Origin: Larix kaempferi
Taxonomy: Eukaryota > Streptophyta > Pinopsida > Pinales > Pinaceae
Reading direction: 5' to 3'
Length of the DNA: 64,000 nt
Assembly (NCBI GenBank): GCA_027924585.1
Contig: BSBM01000307.1
Coordinates: 14,121,501 to 14,185,500 of the forward strand
Below the pieces are notes generated by a model. The model was not told the origin of the DNA and searched no databases. It was given only the letters and a program-made list of their open reading frames with translations. Shown here one piece after another: positions 11,600 to 21,795 of the stretch. Each line of letters opens with the position of its first letter. Position 1 is the stretch's first letter. A program made the translations under genes and the position numbers.

Positions 11600-12029
11600 T
11601 GATTTCGTTTGGTCCACCTCATGGGTTGCTTTCCCACACTTCAAGTGGGTCAAGTGCCCAAACATCCATGTGTTCCTTCATTTGCTTGGATTTCGGCTTC
11701 TCTTTTCCACGTGCTTGTGTGCCCATCACATGGTGTGTTTATGCCCACGCTTGCACCTTTTCCCGCTTTCCTTGCGTTCACTGCCTTGCGCCCAGCTAAC
11801 ACTCTCGCCCACGTTCGCTTGTTATTCCCCACACGCCCAGCTAGCTTGTGGGTGTTCACCCCAAGTTCCACTTGCTGTAAATTCAACCAAGGGGTATGCC
11901 AATCCCCAAGGCATGTTTTCGGTGCGTTCCACACTCCCGGATGCCATCCCGGTGGAGAGTGTGGGAACTTGGACCATTTATCGGTCAAGTGTGATAACCG
12001 TTTGGGTGTGCTAAAACTTGGGTCGTGAA
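11600..12029 (-). repeat. 3' LTR fragment of the gag-protease gypsy element
   Basis: About 430 bp match the U3-side part of the LTR at 30859-32096 in the same text orientation. Both have GGGTCGCTTTCCCACAC-like sequence, CGTTTATGCCCACGCTTGCA and AGCTAGCTTGTGGGTGTTCA. The minus-strand LTR start corresponds to about 12029 and is preceded on that strand by the polypurine tract AAGTGAGGGAGG (plus 12030-12042). Below 11600 similarity fades, so the R/U5 part is diverged or lost. Confidence 0.65.
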
Positions 12030-12042
12030 CCTCCCTCACTTA

Positions 12043-12426
12043 AACTTGTTGTCGTCCCAGTAATTTCAACCGCTGCAACACCCTGCATGAACTCAAGTCA
12101 TACCCGCCGCAGCATCTGAATTGTTCATAGTTCATCCACAGTCATGCTTCTTGACCACCTACTTTCCACCTGTGCTCCATGCCTTCTGTCCTGCTTCCGT
12201 TCGTTGTCGACCTCATGGACAAACCGGTCAGGTAGCTAATCCAACCGTGCGTTTATCACCTGAGACAAACTTCCTCATTCTAGAATCATGTTGCCAGCGT
12301 TACCTTTTAGCATCCTCAAGCTTCCTGCACTTTAACTTGGGGAAAATTGGCTTTTAGGCCACCTCTCCAAAGGTGTCTAGGGCCTCACCATCATTTCCAA
12401 AGATGGTGAGACCAAATGCTGCTAGC
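12043..12426. other. Untranslated interval between ORF and polypurine tract
   Basis: About 380 bp with no open frame that I can interpret. It lies between the unknown 199-residue ORF and the 3' polypurine tract of the outer gypsy element and is probably its 3' untranslated region. Confidence 0.35.
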
Positions 12427-13026
12427 TCAAGTGAGAAGACATGGGTGGTGCCATAGGCCACCGCCGCTCGCATCTTCATCGCAAAAGCGCTCGAACTCCT
12501 CCCTGGCTGCGTCATTCCTAGAACTAAGCTCTTTCAACCGAGCCCAATATTGTCCAAAGCCGACACCATTAGCCATCCAAGTATTCATATATACCGCAAC
12601 TTTTGTGCTGTCATACGAGTCAGCAAAAGACACCATTTCTGTCTTTGTTTGCTGCGACCTTCTCTTGGCCCGCTTCTTGGCTACTTTACTTAGCCCTTCA
12701 AATGGCTTGCCTTCCTTTTTTTCGAACGTTTCATTGTTCCTTGACCCCTCCTGACATGCCAACATTTTCTTCTCTTGAAGAATGATCAACTCTACCACAA
12801 CTTCCTTAACCACTTCTTCATTTACCAGTTCTGACAGTTGCTTGCTCTCCAAGTGAGCAAGTACTGCATCAACTTCGTTTGGATGGAAGTTAAACTGTTG
12901 CAACCATTCACATGTCAATTGCGTTTCTGGAATTCCTATGGCATGGATGCAAAATGCCACTATGTCCCCCACATCATGTGGTGGATCAACTTCGCTGGTG
13001 CTTGCTCCATCCAAGACTTCTTCCAA
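12427..13026 (-). CDS. Unidentified 199-residue ORF in non-autonomous gypsy element
   Basis: A stop-free minus-strand frame of 199 codons. Reading starts at an M in EEVLDGASTSEVDPPHDVGD, and coding-like sequence with two stops continues upstream to about 13090. It contains VAFCIHAIGIPETQLTCEW, a leucine/valine-rich helical stretch (LSELVNEEVVKEVVVELI), a basic cluster (SKVAKKRAKRRSQQ, a possible nuclear signal) and a W/Y-containing C-terminal part ending in ASGGGLWHHP. No catalytic motif is recognisable. It sits between the protease and the 3' polypurine tract of the outer gypsy element, where RT and integrase would normally be. It could be a structural or accessory protein, or the remnant of a rearranged polyprotein. 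Confidence 0.4.
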   Translation of the reverse strand: MEEVLDGASTSEVDPPHDVGDIVAFCIHAIGIPETQLTCEWLQQFNFHPNEVDAVLAHLESKQLSELVNEEVVKEVVVELIILQEKKMLACQEGSRNNETFEKKEGKPFEGLSKVAKKRAKRRSQQTKTEMVSFADSYDSTKVAVYMNTWMANGVGFGQYWARLKELSSRNDAAREEFERFCDEDASGGGLWHHPCLLT

Positions 13027-13247
13027 AATCTACGTTTCTTCCGAAACCTATGTTTCGTCCAACACCTCTCTGTGTCACTCCGCCTAAACGTTTTCCTTAA
13101 TCGTGTTGATGTATTTGTAACTTTGGAATGTATTTCATATATGTATATTGTATTCCTATAGAGATGTTATTATTCCTCTATACGGAAGTGTCGTCATTTA
13201 TATTGTAAGTGTCGTAACTTATACTTGATGGGTTATGAGACCACCTT

Positions 13248-14875
13248 TGTAACGTCCCCATTTTGACCCTATTACATTAAAATTGTAAATGATGTAAATA
13301 TCATTATTTAATCATGGTGAGGAGCTCAAGGCCAAGGCCCCGCCATCGATTTAGCTTTGTATGTATCGGCAATTAAAAATAGATGCCTATGGTTCTTGTG
13401 CTGGACATGCACAATGTAAATTAATACATCATGTAAATACAAATTTTAATGAAATACCCACAACTAGCTATGCAATGCAACAAAGAGATGGGGGCATGAT
13501 TTCACAAGGAATAGGGAGGGAAATTATTCAAACCCTTGAGCCAATGGTGTTAATCCATGTGTCAATGAGAAAACCCATAAACCACCAACTACCCATTTTG
13601 GGTTATGCACCCAATCATTTCATTCTTCCAAGAGTTGGTTGAGGCAATTAATGCCTTAGGAATGGAGAGGTATGGCAGTCAATTTCGTGTATGGGCAAGC
13701 CATCAATCTGGAAAATCATATTTTTTCTTCTTGGGCAAGAAAACACCCACGAAATGGTGCCCAAAGGAATCTTTCACCCATAGCCTTTTCCCTCTCACGC
13801 AGTCTGAGCTAGCTGAGATTTCCCCATCACGTTTTTCACCATTTTTCTTACATTTTCCATGCCTGGGAGCTTGTTTTTGTATTGTACAGCAGCTAGGAGA
13901 GGAGGGCCACGAATTGGGACTGTGATGGAGGTCGTTTTTGCCCCAAAATGCCCATGGACATTTTTCTGAAAATGATTTCTGCTCTCCAGGGTTGTTCCCC
14001 ATCTTCTATTTTTGTTTTGGGCTTTTCTACGTTTTTATGAACTGGTAGAAGCTTCATTTTGGGCATCCCACTATAAAAACATTTTTCTACATGCCCAACA
14101 CTTATACTTTTGTTGTTATGTACATCCCTATTTTGGTTTGAAACTGTGAGCAAAAAGTTTGGAGTGGTAGTGGACAGAATTGGCTTGATAAAACCAGGGG
14201 GGAAAATAACCTCTCAAGAAGATCAAAAGGGTTGGCTACTCTTCTATGCACACCTTGAACAACATTGAATTGGAAGGTATGGCCTGAGGGAGTGTGTAGT
14301 AATGAAGGGAATACTTCCTTGAATAAGGTGTGTAGGCATTGTGGGTGCCAAGTTGGATAGATCTTGTAGGGGTATCCCTCGCTCTGTGCTTGAGCTCACT
14401 AGCTTAACAATTCTTCCTTTTCCATCTCCTAGTAGCCTAATAAACCCAGCTGCTGATTGGCTTGGCTGATTTTGGTGTATTTTGGCTATGTGTGAGTCTG
14501 TTGTTTCCTTTTTCCTTGTAGTAATCATGCCCAGCTCGGGGGTGGTAGTTTTATCAAGAGATTGATAAGCACAACTGGCCTATGGTTGGGTGGAACATTG
14601 CAGATGCATAGCTGGTTGCTCAGGGACTACTTTGTTTAAGATAAGTACTCTCATGTGCTAATTCTGTATTGTTTTAATTGATGAATGACATGAATATCTT
14701 GAATGTATGATGGATGTGTAACAAAATTTAATTCTGCTGTGTTTTCAAATATTTATGCATTTGCATATGTCCATCTTCATTTTATATAAATGTTTGTTTA
14801 CTAAGTATGGGATTAGATGTCCAGAATTAGAGTGATGTTCTCTCCCATGCTGGTATGATGGGAGGGGATGTTACA
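13248..14875 (+). repeat. 5' LTR of chromovirus (1628 bp)
   Basis: The LTR runs TGTAACGTCCCC...GGGGATGTTACA with short inverted termini. A TATA-like ACTATAAAAAC lies near 14070 inside the LTR. The 3' LTR copy (19001-19014 plus 26811-28414) aligns along its length, with scattered substitutions and a missing ~15-bp segment corresponding to about 13543-13557. Confidence 0.85.
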
Positions 14876-14878
14876 GAA

Positions 14879-14890
14879 TGGTATCAGAGC
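14879..14890 (+). promoter_or_regulatory. Primer-binding site (initiator tRNA-Met) of chromovirus
   Basis: TGGTATCAGAGC begins three bases after the LTR end and is complementary to the 3' end of plant initiator methionine tRNA, the usual primer for minus-strand synthesis. Confidence 0.85.
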
Positions 14891-16375
14891 CCAAGGTTAC
14901 AACACTGAGGCTGTTGGGCCGACATCCACACAACAGATTAGGAAAATATGATTTTGTGTGTTGTGCATGGGGTATGTTGTTGTGTGTTGGTTGCTCTTTG
15001 TTGCTAATTGTTGTGCATATGAGATAACGCATCATGTCCTTGAGGCCTTGATGAATTATGACTCCTTGTCCCTTGGATGTCCATGATGCTGTGAATGCAT
15101 GAAATTGAATGTTGGGCATGGCTGGTATGAGTTTTTGTGTGTTAATTTCATGATTGAAAGCCTGAACAGTTGGTTTTTACAGCCCCATATCTTAATGATG
15201 TTTGTTAATTACAATGAACCAACATTTATGTGGTCGATTGATGGTTTTCGGAAGAAAGGAAATCTTTTGAATTATGCCCTTATGCTCATGAGTTTTCCTT
15301 GCCCATGCTTTTTGGGTGCTTGAAGATTGATTGTGAATCCATTGGTTGGATTGTTGAATTTGAAATGAAAAGAAAATCCCTTTTCAGAGATGCAAGTTCT
15401 TGGCATTCTTTTACTATTTTTATGCAAGTTTGATCTATAGTAACTCACCTCTGTAAAGAAACGAATGGCACATTCTAGAAAAATTTCTAACTGTCTGTGA
15501 AAATTTGCAATTTTTCTAACTAATTATGAGTTCTGCTAAAGGCTCTATCGGCGATTTTAGCGTTACGTTCTGCGCGCGCGGTGGCATAATTAACGCTAAT
15601 TTTTGCGACACGGCCCGTGGCGAAAGTTAAGGGTAAAGTTTGTTTCATGCACGGTGCGCGGCGACAAACTTAGCGATACGACCCATGACAAATTTAAGGG
15701 TAAAGTCTGCGCCATGCACGGTGGCAAACTTGGCAATAGGACCCGTAGCGAATTTAACAGTAAAGTCTGCGCCATGCACAGTGCGGGGCGGCAAACTTGG
15801 CGATAGGACACGGGGCGAATTTAAGGGTAATGTCTGAGCCATGCGCGGTGGAAAACTTAATGAGAGGACTCGCGACAATTTTAAAGATAAATCCTGCACC
15901 AAAGCGCCTAACAGTTAGTAATTGCGCCGGAGGCAGCCATTTTAACCTTAAAAATTGCACCAAACAGGGAAAATACAACAACTTTTCACTGAGATTTTTA
16001 GGTGCCAAAAATGGAAAATCACCATGAAATTTATGCACCAGATTGCGCGAAACCAAAAGAATTACAAAAAAAAAAAAAACGAGAGCGCTACCCTCGACCC
16101 ACCTTGCAGTGGCGCAAGGAAGCCACAAGGGAGCAAGCCCCCTTGACCCCCATCGTCCCCCTGAGATCGTCGTTGATTGTGAGAATGTCTATGATTGGAC
16201 AAAGTTGTCAATATAGGATTTCCCCATATACATGCAAATAATTTATGATATTATAATGCAGCTAACAATTGTGTCTATAAACACATTTTGCAGAATAGTA
16301 GTCACATCAAAGCAACATTCCAGATAAGTGCAATTGGAAAGTTTTGGTCTTTGTTGGGCCAAGAATATCAACATC
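14891..16375 (+). other. Chromovirus leader (untranslated)
   Basis: About 1.5 kb between PBS and gag without a supported gene. It contains a GC-rich tandem array (15605-15900) and a poly-A run near 16068. Confidence 0.6.
15605..15900 (+). repeat. Five ~60-bp tandem units in chromovirus leader
   Basis: Units start near 15605, 15661, 15723, 15788 and 15851. Each carries a core like GGCAAACTTGGCGATAGGAC, then GGCGAATTTAAGGGTAA and TCTGCGCCATGCACGGTG. The first unit is shorter at its start and the last is most diverged. They are rich in CpG relative to the AT-rich surroundings. A CpG-rich run (TGCGCGCGCGGTGG) precedes them at about 15571. Confidence 0.75.
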
Positions 16376-17690
16376 ATGGATGATGCACAGGATCCCTATG
16401 AGCCTGAGACAGATGCCATGGGGGAAAACATACATGTTGAGAATGCTGAAACAGAATCCAATGGGAGAAGAAATCGAGAGACTCCCCCAGATATTGCAGC
16501 CACTATGAGGAGCCTAAGGGTGGAGTTGCAAAGCTATAGAGAAGATAATGAAAGGATGATTAAAGCTCAAGAAGAGAAAAATCAGTTGAATGTATCCATG
16601 TTGTAGAGTTTGATAGACATCCAAAGGAAAATAAAATCCGGGCATCAGACATCAAATCCAGAAAAGAGTGGGAGTAGTTCAAGGAGAAATTCCCGCAAGA
16701 GGTCCAAAATCTCAAGAAGAGTTTCTAGAGACAGAACCTATACTCCAGAAATCTCTTTTAGCAGGTCATCTGACTCTGAAGGCCATTGAGGGTTCAAGCT
16801 CTTCATCTCACAAGAATAAGAGGAAGAGGCATTACAAGAACAATTCACATGGGGAATTTAAGAAAGCAAAACCTCCTACATTTGATGGAGAGGTAAAGTC
16901 TGGTCAAGACGTTGAAGCTTGGCTTCTTGGGATGAGAAAGTATTTCCAAGTCCAAGACTACTCCGGAAATATGAAGGCAAGGATCACCATATTCAACTTG
17001 AATGGAAGAGCATCTATATGGTGGGAACACATAAGGCAAGTGAAGAAGATCAATGAAAGAAAGATTGTGTGGAAGCAATTCAAGAAATATTTCAAGCAGA
17101 AGTACCTCTCTGACAAGTACTATGATGACAAGATCAAAGAGTTCCATGAGCTGAGATTGGGACAATTGACCATGGAAGAATACAAAAACAAGTTCTTGGA
17201 ACTGCTAAGGTATGTCAGGTATATTCGTGATGATAACGTGAAAATTCAGCATTTTCTAAGTGGGCTACCTCAGTCATATAAAGACATGATTGAATTTGAT
17301 GAGCCTCGAACTCTAGAGGAGGCAATAAGGAAGGCCAAGTATTGCTATGATCAAAACAAAAACAAACCTGATTTCCATAAGGCATGGAAGGAAAAGAAGA
17401 ATGAGAAGTTTGACCAAAGGAAGAAAGGTTTCAAACCTCCTCATATCAGAAATCAGCCAAGGCAACCATCACAGGTTGTGACTAAGCCAACTAGGATGAT
17501 GGGAGACAAGCCAAGAGATCCAAAGGAGCCTAGAGAACCACTTCAATGTTGGAGTTGTGGAGGAGACCACATGCTTAGGAATTGTCCACACTGGAATGGG
17601 AATGCAAACCAAGTTCACAACATCCAAGGAGCTGGAACAGTGGGTCAAGTGGCAAGGACATTCCCTAGAATCTATGCAACACTAGACGAT
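16376..17690 (+). pseudogene. Chromovirus gag with capsid domain and CCHC zinc knuckle
   Basis: Reading starts at MDDAQDPYEPETDAMGENIH (16376). A TAG at 16604-16606 interrupts an otherwise continuous frame, which goes on as an R/S-rich segment (SRRNSRKRSKISRRVSRDRT). A +1 frameshift near 16785 leads into the second open piece. That carries the capsid-type domain (AKPPTFDGEVKSGQDVEAWL, then NLNGRASIWWEHI and HELRLGQLTMEEYKNKFLEL), a K/Q-rich linker and the zinc knuckle CWSCGGDHMLRNC (about 17547-17585). It ends ARTFPRIYATLDDRQ, the usual chromovirus sequence just before protease. One stop and one frameshift make this copy non-functional. Confidence 0.82.
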
Positions 17691-17706
17691 CGCCAGGAGG
17701 ATTGTT

Positions 17707-18504
17707 ATGGATGAAATCCATAGAGCTCCATACTCTAATCACCCAGGGTATCAGAAAACAATTGCTACAACAAGAAAATATTATTTATGGCCAGGAATGA
17801 AGAAGGACATTGTTGAATACATTTCTAGGTGCATGAAATGTCAGCAGGTTAAGGTTGAACACCAACACGCAGCAGGTTTATTGCATCCATTGCCAATCCC
17901 AGAATGGAAATGGGAAGTAATTTCCATGGATTTTATTACAGGATTGCCAATGACTGTGAGACAACATGATTCCATAATGGTGGTGGTGGACAAGTTAACA
18001 AAGGAAGCACATTTTATATCGGTTAAGTCCACACATAAAGCCAATGCCATTGCAAATATTTTCATGAAGAAAATTTTCAAATTACATGGATTGCCTAAGG
18101 AAATAATTTCTGACAAGTATACCAAGTTCACTTCCAATTTTTGGAAAGGTCTCTTTGCAGATTTGGGTACACAATTGAGCTTTAGTACCGCGTACCATCC
18201 TCAAACAGATGGGCAAACAGAAAGAGTAAATCAGGTGCTTGAAGACATGCTTCGCATGTATGTAATGGACAAACCATCAAAGTGGGAGGATTATATACAC
18301 TTGGTAGAGTTTGCATATAACAATGGGCAGCAAGAATCATTGGGAATGAGTCCATATGAGGCTTTGTATGGCAGAAGGTGCAGGACACCAATGACTTGGG
18401 CCAATCCAGTGAACAACATTGTACTTGGGCCAGAATTGCTTAAGGAAATGGAACAAGAGGTTGCAAAGATTAGGCAGAATTTAAAAACAACCCAGGATAA
18501 ATAG
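17707..18504 (+). pseudogene. Chromovirus integrase (zinc-binding and catalytic core)
   Basis: The open frame begins MDEIHRAPYSNHPGYQKT and holds the HHCC domain (H...H and C-M-K-C in ISRCMKCQQVK), then the DDE core: VISMDFITGLP (first D), IISDKYTKFTSNFW (second D) and the segment HPQTDGQTERVNQVLED, in which E is the third acidic residue. A TAG at 18502-18504 replaces what is normally a sense codon, and the frame continues directly into the C-terminal domain. The gag frame ends only ~20 bp upstream, so PR, RT and RNase H, which normally lie between, are deleted. The junction is near 17690-17705. Confidence 0.85.
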
Positions 18505-18972
18505 AAAATCTATGCAGATGGGCATAGGGTACTTAGGGAATTCAATGTCGGGGATCATGTGTATCTTAGAGTGAAGTCAAGGAAGAGTTTCTTGAATCTT
18601 GGGAGTTGCGCTAAGCTACCTAGATATTGTGGGCCATTTGAAGTTCTTGAAAGAATAGGGCCAGTTGCATATAAACTTGCATTTCCTGCTAACACTAGAG
18701 CTCATAATGTGTTTCATGTCTCTTTTCTTAAGAAATATGTACATGATCCTAACCATGTGATTAATTGGGATGTGATCCAGGTGGAACCCGAGGGAGAGTT
18801 CCAAACCAATCCATTGCGCATCCTAGACAAGAAGGTAACATTGCTTCGGAACCGAGCCATCGGGCAGGTAAAGGTGCAATGGAAGCACTACGGTCTCGAT
18901 GAGGCTACATGGGAGCTGGAGGATGCCATGAGAGTGGCATATCCATTTTTGTTCAATTTTGATGAGCATTGA
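18505..18972 (+). pseudogene. Integrase C-terminal domain and chromodomain-like tail
   Basis: In frame with the core after the 18502-18504 stop. It reads KIYADGHRVLREFNVGDHVY, KSFLNLGSCAKLPRYCGPFE, YKLAFPANTRAHNVFHVSFL and a chromodomain-like end (LLRNRAIGQVKVQWKHYGLD, EATWELEDAMR). The GPY/F-type module (YCGPFEV) binds DNA, and the chromodomain guides insertion to heterochromatin in related elements. Translation ends at FDEH at 18972, about 18 bp before the polypurine tract. Confidence 0.83.
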
Positions 18973-18990
18973 GGACAGCGCTAATGTAAG

Positions 18991-19000
18991 GTGAGGGGAA
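18991..19000 (+). promoter_or_regulatory. Polypurine tract of chromovirus
   Basis: GTGAGGGGAA lies immediately before TGTAACGTCCCC at 19001, the 3' LTR start. It primes plus-strand DNA in such elements. Confidence 0.75.
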
Positions 19001-19014
19001 TGTAACGTCCCCAT

Positions 19015-19501
19015 TGTTAGATTTAAACCAAATAGACAAACAAGATCTCTGAAAGAAACACAATCACAAGATAGACACACAATATACCCTGGGAAACCCT
19101 CATGGGGTAGAAAACCCAGCAAAGCTTTCCTCAATAAGATGATCAACCAAAATACAAGATGTGCTCCTTCTCCTTGACTCCTTAGCAGATCTCCTCAACT
19201 AGTGCGCACTCTTCCACAAGTGAGTGAATGAACTAATGAGGAGTTCACCTCCTCTATTTATACTTGACTTCCAACTGACTAAAAGACTTATGGGGCCGAC
19301 CTCACCTGGAGAAGTCTAATAACCCCTAAAATATAACTACGGGGCCGACCCACACATGGTGGGTCTAATAACCCTAGTTAATACAATCCCTTGGAGGAAT
19401 AACCATCTCCAGATACATGATAGGGTTACCTCGGAGGAATGAAACATCTCCGGAATAATAAAGTACAAATATAATATTCTTTGAAGTTACAATATTCAAC
19501 A
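19015..19501 (-). repeat. 3' LTR of the young copia element (487 bp)
   Basis: Plus strand TGTTAGATTTAAACC...ATATTCAACA. A TATA-like box (minus TATAAATAG) lies at about 19253-19261. The segment holds two copies of the minus-strand motif GGGTTATTAGAC followed by GGTCGGCCC. Confidence 0.9.
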
Positions 19502-19513
19502 CTCCCCCTTAAC
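19502..19513 (-). promoter_or_regulatory. Polypurine tract of the young copia element
   Basis: On the minus strand GTTAAGGGGGAG immediately precedes the LTR start TGTTGAATATT. This is a canonical copia polypurine tract. Confidence 0.8.
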
Positions 19514-19639
19514 GAGAAGGATATTATAACAACATCTGCAAGGGCAAGGAGTCATCATACATGATACATCTATAAATCATCGGAAGCTTTCTTCAATTCA
19601 TCTTCGTCAGTAACTCAACCAGTTACTGGAACATCAATG

Positions 19640-20085
19640 TCAATAGTGTCGATATCAATCCGATCATCGGCATCGTCATCAGCATCGTCATCATACGATC
19701 ATCAGCATCGTCATCACACGATCATCAGCGTCGTCATCAGCATCGTCATCACACGATCATCAGCATCGTCATCACACGATCATCAGCATCGTCATCAGCA
19801 TCGTCATCACACGATCATCAGCATCGTCATCACACGATCATCAGCATCGTCATCAGCATCGTCATCACACGATCATCAGCATCGTCATTATACGATCATC
19901 AGCATCGTCATCACACGATCATCAGCATCGTCATCAGCATCGTCATCACACGATCATCAGCATCGTCATCAGCATCGTCATCACACGATCATCAGCATCG
20001 TCATCACACGATCATCAGCATCGTCATCATACGATCATCGGCATCGTCATCATACGATCGTCAGCATCGTCATCACGTGATCATA
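19640..20085 (-). repeat. Array A: GATGACGATGCTGATGATCG-type minisatellite
   Basis: The plus strand shows CATCGTCATCAG (12 bp) and CATCGTCATCACACGATCATCAG-type (~24 bp) units repeated across about 440 bp. The 3-bp multiple keeps frames open, so long translations here (S/H-rich) are artefacts. The array is nearest the polypurine tract in the 3' region of the copia element. Confidence 0.9.
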
Positions 20086-20139
20086 TTCCTAGGATGATCA
20101 ATCCTGCTCCTTTTAGGACATAGGTCCAAGGATGATACA

Positions 20140-20755
20140 ATCCAATCTTTAGTTCTCGGAGACTTCAGTCTACGGATCAATTCTGGGACCTCAGTCCGGG
20201 GACGATGCAATCCCCTGCCTGTTCATTCAGGACTTCAATTTTCGAAGACCCAGTCTACGGTTCTATTCTGGGACCTCAGTCCGGGGACGATACAATCCCC
20301 TACCTGTTCATTCAGGACTTCATTATCGGAGACCCAGTCTACGGTTCTATTCTGGGACCTCAGTCCGGGGACGATACAATCCCCTACCTGTTCATTCAGG
20401 ACTTCATTATCGGAGACCCAGTCTACGGTTCTATTCTGTGACCTCAGTCCGGGGACGATACAATCCCCTACCTGTTCATTCAGGACTTCATTATCGGAGA
20501 CCCAGTCTACGGTTCTATTCTGGGACCTCAGTCCGGGGACGATACAATCCCCTACCTATTCATTCAGGACTTCATTATCGGAGACCCAGTCTACGGTTCT
20601 ATTCTGGGACCTCAGTCCGGGGACGATACAATCCCCTACCTGTTCATTCAGGACTTCATTATCGGAGACCCAGTCTACGGTTCTATTATGGGACCTCAGT
20701 CCGGGGACGATACAATCCCCTACCTGTTCATTCAGGACTTCATTATCGGAGACCT
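20140..20755 (-). repeat. Array B: seven 84-bp tandem units
   Basis: Units begin GGACCTCAGTCCGGGGACGA at about 20186, 20271, 20355, 20439, 20523, 20607 and 20691 (first spacing 85, others 84 bp), with a partial diverged copy before them. Copies differ at only a few positions. Each contains TTATCGGAGACC, which is shared with array C. Confidence 0.92.
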
Positions 20756-21075
20756 TACGTCTACGGCTCTATTCAGGACTGAAAGTCCAGGGATGATCCA
20801 ATCCCCTCAACTGTCCACTAAGGACTTCATTCTCGGAGACCTTACGTCTACGGCTCTCTTCAGGACTGAAAGTCCAGGGATGATCCAATCCCCTCAACTG
20901 TCCACTAAGGACTTCATTCTCGGAGACCTTACGTCTACGGATCTCTTCAGGACTGAAAGTCCAGGGATGATCCAATCCCCTCAACTGTCCACTAAGGACT
21001 TCATTCTCGGAGACCTTACGTCTACGGCTCTCTTTAGGACTGAAAGTCCAGGGATGATTCAATCCCCTCAATCTG
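20756..21075 (-). repeat. Array C: four 87-bp tandem units related to array B
   Basis: Units start GGACTGAAAGTCCAGGGATG at about 20777, 20864, 20951 and 21038. Both B and C contain a GGACTTCATT-TCGGAGACC-GTCTACGG backbone, so they are diverged versions of one ancestral unit. The start of each unit (ACTGAAAGTCC) can fold back on itself. Confidence 0.9.
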
Positions 21076-21129
21076 TATTCTCATCAATACAAGTACAAGT
21101 ATCTTCATCCATACAAGTACATAATCAGC

Positions 21130-21695
21130 ATCAACAGCATGTATACATCATACAATCATAAGCATGTATTCTTACTAATACATCTAAAAGCATGTATACA
21201 TCTGTCATCAAAAGCATGTATTCTCACTAATACATCTATCATCAAATCATGTATACATCTAACATCAAAAGCATGTATACATTTAGCATGTATTCTCACT
21301 AATACATCTATCATCAAAATCATGTATACATCTAACATCAAAAGCATGTATACATCTGTCATCAAAAGCATGTATTCTCACTAATACATCTATCATCAAC
21401 ATCATGTATACATCTAACATCAAAAGCATGTATACATCTAGCATGTATTCTCACTAATACATCTATCATCAACATCATGTATACATCTAACATCAAAAGC
21501 ATGTATACATCTAGCATGTATTCTCACTAATACATCTATCATCAAAATCATGTATACATCTAACATCAAAAGCATGTATACATCTAGCATGTATTCTCAC
21601 TAATACATCTATCATCAAAGTCATGTATACATCTAACATCAAAAGCATGTATACATCTAGCATGTATTCTTACTAATACATCCATCATGTATAAG
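21130..21695 (-). repeat. Array D: ~73-bp units rich in CATGTATACATCT
   Basis: The repeated unit has the order AATACATCTATCATCAAAAT, CATGTATACATCTAACATCA, AAAGCATGTATACATCTAGC, ATGTATTCTCACT. Several nearly identical copies lie from about 21300 to 21690, with rearranged copies before. It begins about 100 bp beyond the pol stop codon on the element's strand. Confidence 0.88.
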
Positions 21696-21795
21696 TAAAA
21701 GTGAATGAAAATAAAATAGTCCTAAATCTAACTATTTCTAAGTGATTAGGTGAAGTCTCATTTTTTATGAGACTTGCTTGCCATCAGGAATCATC

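Noticed and set aside
11532-12028. Open frames of 130-160 codons on both strands
   Set aside because: This stretch is an LTR fragment shared with 31.6-32.1 kb. The frames are not conserved between the two copies and overlap on opposite strands.
15596-16128. Multiple overlapping frames on both strands
   Set aside because: They follow the GC-rich tandem units of the chromovirus leader and lack any protein motif.
19637-20080. Long S/H-rich open reading frame on the plus strand
   Set aside because: It runs through the CATCGTCATCAG minisatellite, whose unit length is a multiple of three, so the open frame is a by-product of the repeat.
20205-21161. Several repetitive open frames on both strands in the 84/87-bp arrays
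   Set aside because: They repeat with the DNA units, have no start context or domain, and lie in the 3' untranslated part of a minus-strand copia element.
20186-21690. CRISPR-like regularly spaced repeats
   Set aside because: The entire unit repeats, with no unique spacers, and the context is a plant retrotransposon.
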